Below, in pieces: positions 27,442 to 28,895 of a stretch of DNA of 28,895 nt. Source of the DNA: Proteromonas lacertae (Eukaryota; Sar; Bigyra; Opalinata; Proteromonadidae); NCBI GenBank assembly GCA_002245135.1, contig NGBS01000950.1, positions 1-28,895 of the forward strand, in the 5' to 3' direction. Made by a program: the position numbers and the translations under genes. Positions within the stretch are counted from its first letter, which is position 1; each line of letters starts with the position of its first letter. The notes beneath the pieces are model-generated. The model saw nothing but the letters and a program-made list of their open reading frames with translations, searched no databases and was not told where the DNA came from.

Positions 27442-28182
27442 ATGAGCAACTGGAAGATACTATACAAAAACAGCTTCATTAATGATCCAAATCCGAGCAT
27501 ATATAAAGTTTTATGAGAGAATTTTAAGACGATTGTAGAACATGAGAAAGATTTGCAACGATATAGGTATAATATATTATTATATGTCTATAGCTGGAAT
27601 GGTAACTTCAGTATAAGGCGTTTCACTACATGGTACAAAAGATTTATAGAAATTGAAAAGATTGTTGATCGTCATGAAAGGTTAAAGATGTCCAGAGTGT
27701 TGATGTCTGTCCTGCTATGTAATATCATGTATAAAGAGGATCTGGACAAAAGCATCGTATATCCATTTAATATATATTTCAATTTTGAATCAATAGTATG
27801 ATCGTATGCTTGACCATGCAATGGAGGATATGATAGAATTAACTAATATGTATACAATATATTTCGGTGACAACGATTTAGCAAAATGCGAAAAAGAAGA
27901 AAACAAGAATCGAAAGGAGATATAGTTTACAGAAGTACTGCTGAAAGTATGGTAAGTAGTAAAGTCTCTGTAGCATCGTTGTTTGATAATCTGGATGATG
28001 ATGATGATGACAACAACAAGTTGTTAAAGGTGGTATCGACAAAAAGAAAGTGCAGTACATCTAAAACTCCAAGATTCAAAAGAAAGAAAATATATCAAAA
28101 AAACATTTCAACCAAAAACCAAAAACAAGAAGATAGTACTACAGAGGAAGATGATGATATGATAACTTCTCACAATTTATAG
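27442..28182 (+). pseudogene. Right-end coding region of the element, discontinuous, product unknown
   Basis: Several plus-strand coding pieces follow each other: an opening ATG with MSNWKILYKNSFINDPNPSI, a central basic helical piece (FTTWYKRFIEIEKIVDRHER), and a charged end (SLFDNLDDDDDDNNKLL; RKCSTSKTPRFKRKKIYQKN). The pieces are separated by short AT-rich gaps, some of which look like host-type introns. I do not assemble them. The acidic-then-basic end resembles nuclear proteins, but no family is recognised. Confidence 0.4.
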
Positions 28183-28509
28183 TAGAGATGATGATGAGGA
28201 GGAGGAGCCAGAGTACCAAAATGATTATTAATCTCTGGTCCTAATTGGTTCAAATGATAGATTGTGTTTGTGTGGGAGTGTTGTTTTCATAATTTACATA
28301 ATTAATTAGCATTATAACAAGTCTTATAAGAAATTTCAATAATAGAAAAATAGATGCGTTTCGAGATTTGACTTGAACTCCATTTTTTTTGTTTTGTTTT
28401 TTATTACATAGGATGGTCACCATATGTTGTCATATCACACAGTATGGTGGCCATCCTATCTATCATTGTTTTTTGAATTTTTTTAAGAAAATTAGATTTC
28501 GATTATGTT
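28183..28509. other. Non-coding right end of the element, with a 17-bp-stem hairpin
   Basis: It starts with a GAT/GAG repeat (28186-28206). At 28408-28459 an inverted repeat (arms ataggatggtcaccata and its near mirror, one mismatch) encloses an 18-nt loop. There is no gene. The right terminal repeat follows at 28510. Confidence 0.6.
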
Positions 28510-28558
28510 TTATTGTCTAATTATGTTTCTAAGGGTGAAAAAACAATAGGGGGAAATG
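28510..28558 (-). repeat. Right terminal inverted repeat of the Polinton-like element
   Basis: Mirror of the left repeat at 7984-8032. The outermost bases read gggggaaatg on the plus strand. The adjacent flank (aatacaaaaatt) does not match the left flank (agtgtgc), so no target-site duplication can be shown. Confidence 0.88.
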
Positions 28559-28895
28559 AATACAAAAATTACAAAAAATAGGGGTTTCAAATTGTACTCA
28601 TTTTCCCTTTCTTTCATTATACACTTTTCATTTTTATACTATTTTAAAAGCTTATAGCAATAGTAGACATCGGGATAAAGGTTTTAAATAGAAAAGGAAT
28701 ACCTACTTATTGCATTTACCTGCTTAAAATTTATTTTGAAAAAACAGGCTTGAATGAGGCTTGAATCATTCATAACTCATTAAGAATAACAGCATTATGT
28801 AATTAGTTTGTTTCTAAAGGGATATAAGGTTGCATGATTATTATTGCTTACGCTTCGATCGATAAGAATTGCTAGAATGTTGAACTCAACGGAGA
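28559..28895. other. Right flank of the element, no gene seen
   Basis: No ORF of interest. At 28743-28765 it carries the direct repeat aggcttgaatg/aggcttgaatc. The 23-nt block matches the reverse complement of 7538-7560, inside the spacer of the foldback element, at 21 of 23 positions. Confidence 0.5.

Larger units (their letters stand above)
7984..28558. mobile_element. Polinton/Maverick-like virus-derived element, 20.6 kb, broken
   Basis: Terminal inverted repeats of about 49 bp bound the element: left 7984-8032 and right 28510-28558, both reading catttcccc/ctat...ttgttttttcacc...tagaaacataattagac from outside inwards, with a few mismatches. Inside are penton, major capsid protein, packaging ATPase, adenain-like protease, rve integrase and numerous small ORFs on both strands. 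This capsid-plus-integrase-plus-protease content defines the Polinton/Maverick class. No DNA polymerase B is visible. No clear target-site duplication was found. Most ORFs are open, so I judge the copy fairly young, with about four to six breaks. Several ORF neighbours are separated by short AT-rich GT...AG gaps of the same look as the host introns, so host-type splicing may be used. Confidence 0.88.

Noticed and set aside
27878-28060. Minus-strand His-rich ORF
   Set aside because: Caused by the GAT repeat read backwards, opposite a better plus-strand frame.
7978-28564. Six-base target-site duplication expected for Polintons
   Set aside because: The bases flanking the two terminal repeats do not match.

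Overview
The window is AT-rich eukaryotic DNA, most likely from a protist. It carries a dynein heavy chain gene cut by GT-AG introns of only 35-51 nt. I cannot name the species. Canonical stops (TAA, TAG, TGA) all act as stops, so the standard genetic code fits.

Layout: (1) 1-4430 (+) is the 3' part of a divergent dynein heavy chain gene, from the end of the microtubule-binding stalk tip to the C-terminus. It has six predicted short introns and two places where the reading frame steps by one base. (2) About 4708-6885 holds a hAT-family DNA transposon on the minus strand. Its transposase looks almost complete, has a BED zinc finger and contains one 35-nt intron of host type. (3) 7226-7864 is a foldback (MITE-like) element with two 279-bp arms differing at about three positions around an 81-nt spacer. 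Each outer end carries a 17-bp tandem duplication. (4) 7984-28558 is a 20.6-kb virus-like element of the Polinton/Maverick kind, bounded by imperfect terminal inverted repeats of about 49 bp. (5) 28559-28895 is non-coding flank.

The Polinton-like element has a recognisable morphogenesis set: penton-type minor capsid protein, double-jelly-roll major capsid protein, A32/FtsK-type packaging ATPase, adenain-like cysteine protease and an rve-type integrase. It also has two small Arg/Gly-rich proteins that resemble adenovirus core or membrane-lytic precursors, large membrane proteins, and about a dozen unrecognised small proteins. Many of these are extremely acidic, Gln-rich or basic. I see no protein-primed DNA polymerase B, helicase or primase, which is unusual for a Polinton of this size. 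Most ORFs are open and compactly arranged, so the copy looks fairly young. It is not whole: I estimate a handful of breaks (roughly four to six), mostly in the protease/membrane part and near the right end. It is treated here as a fossil.

The most interesting signals are: a repeated amphipathic module (G-x-F-W-x-x-V/L-K-N) placed directly after adenain-type cleavage consensus sites in the small basic virion proteins; a 23-nt near-palindrome shared by two divergent intergenic regions, and a separate 26-nt motif upstream of two morphogenesis ORFs, both candidate promoter signals; the lack of any visible replicase; the protease domain lying at the end of a large membrane-protein ORF; and a nest of elements (hAT, foldback element, Polinton-like) directly downstream of the dynein gene.
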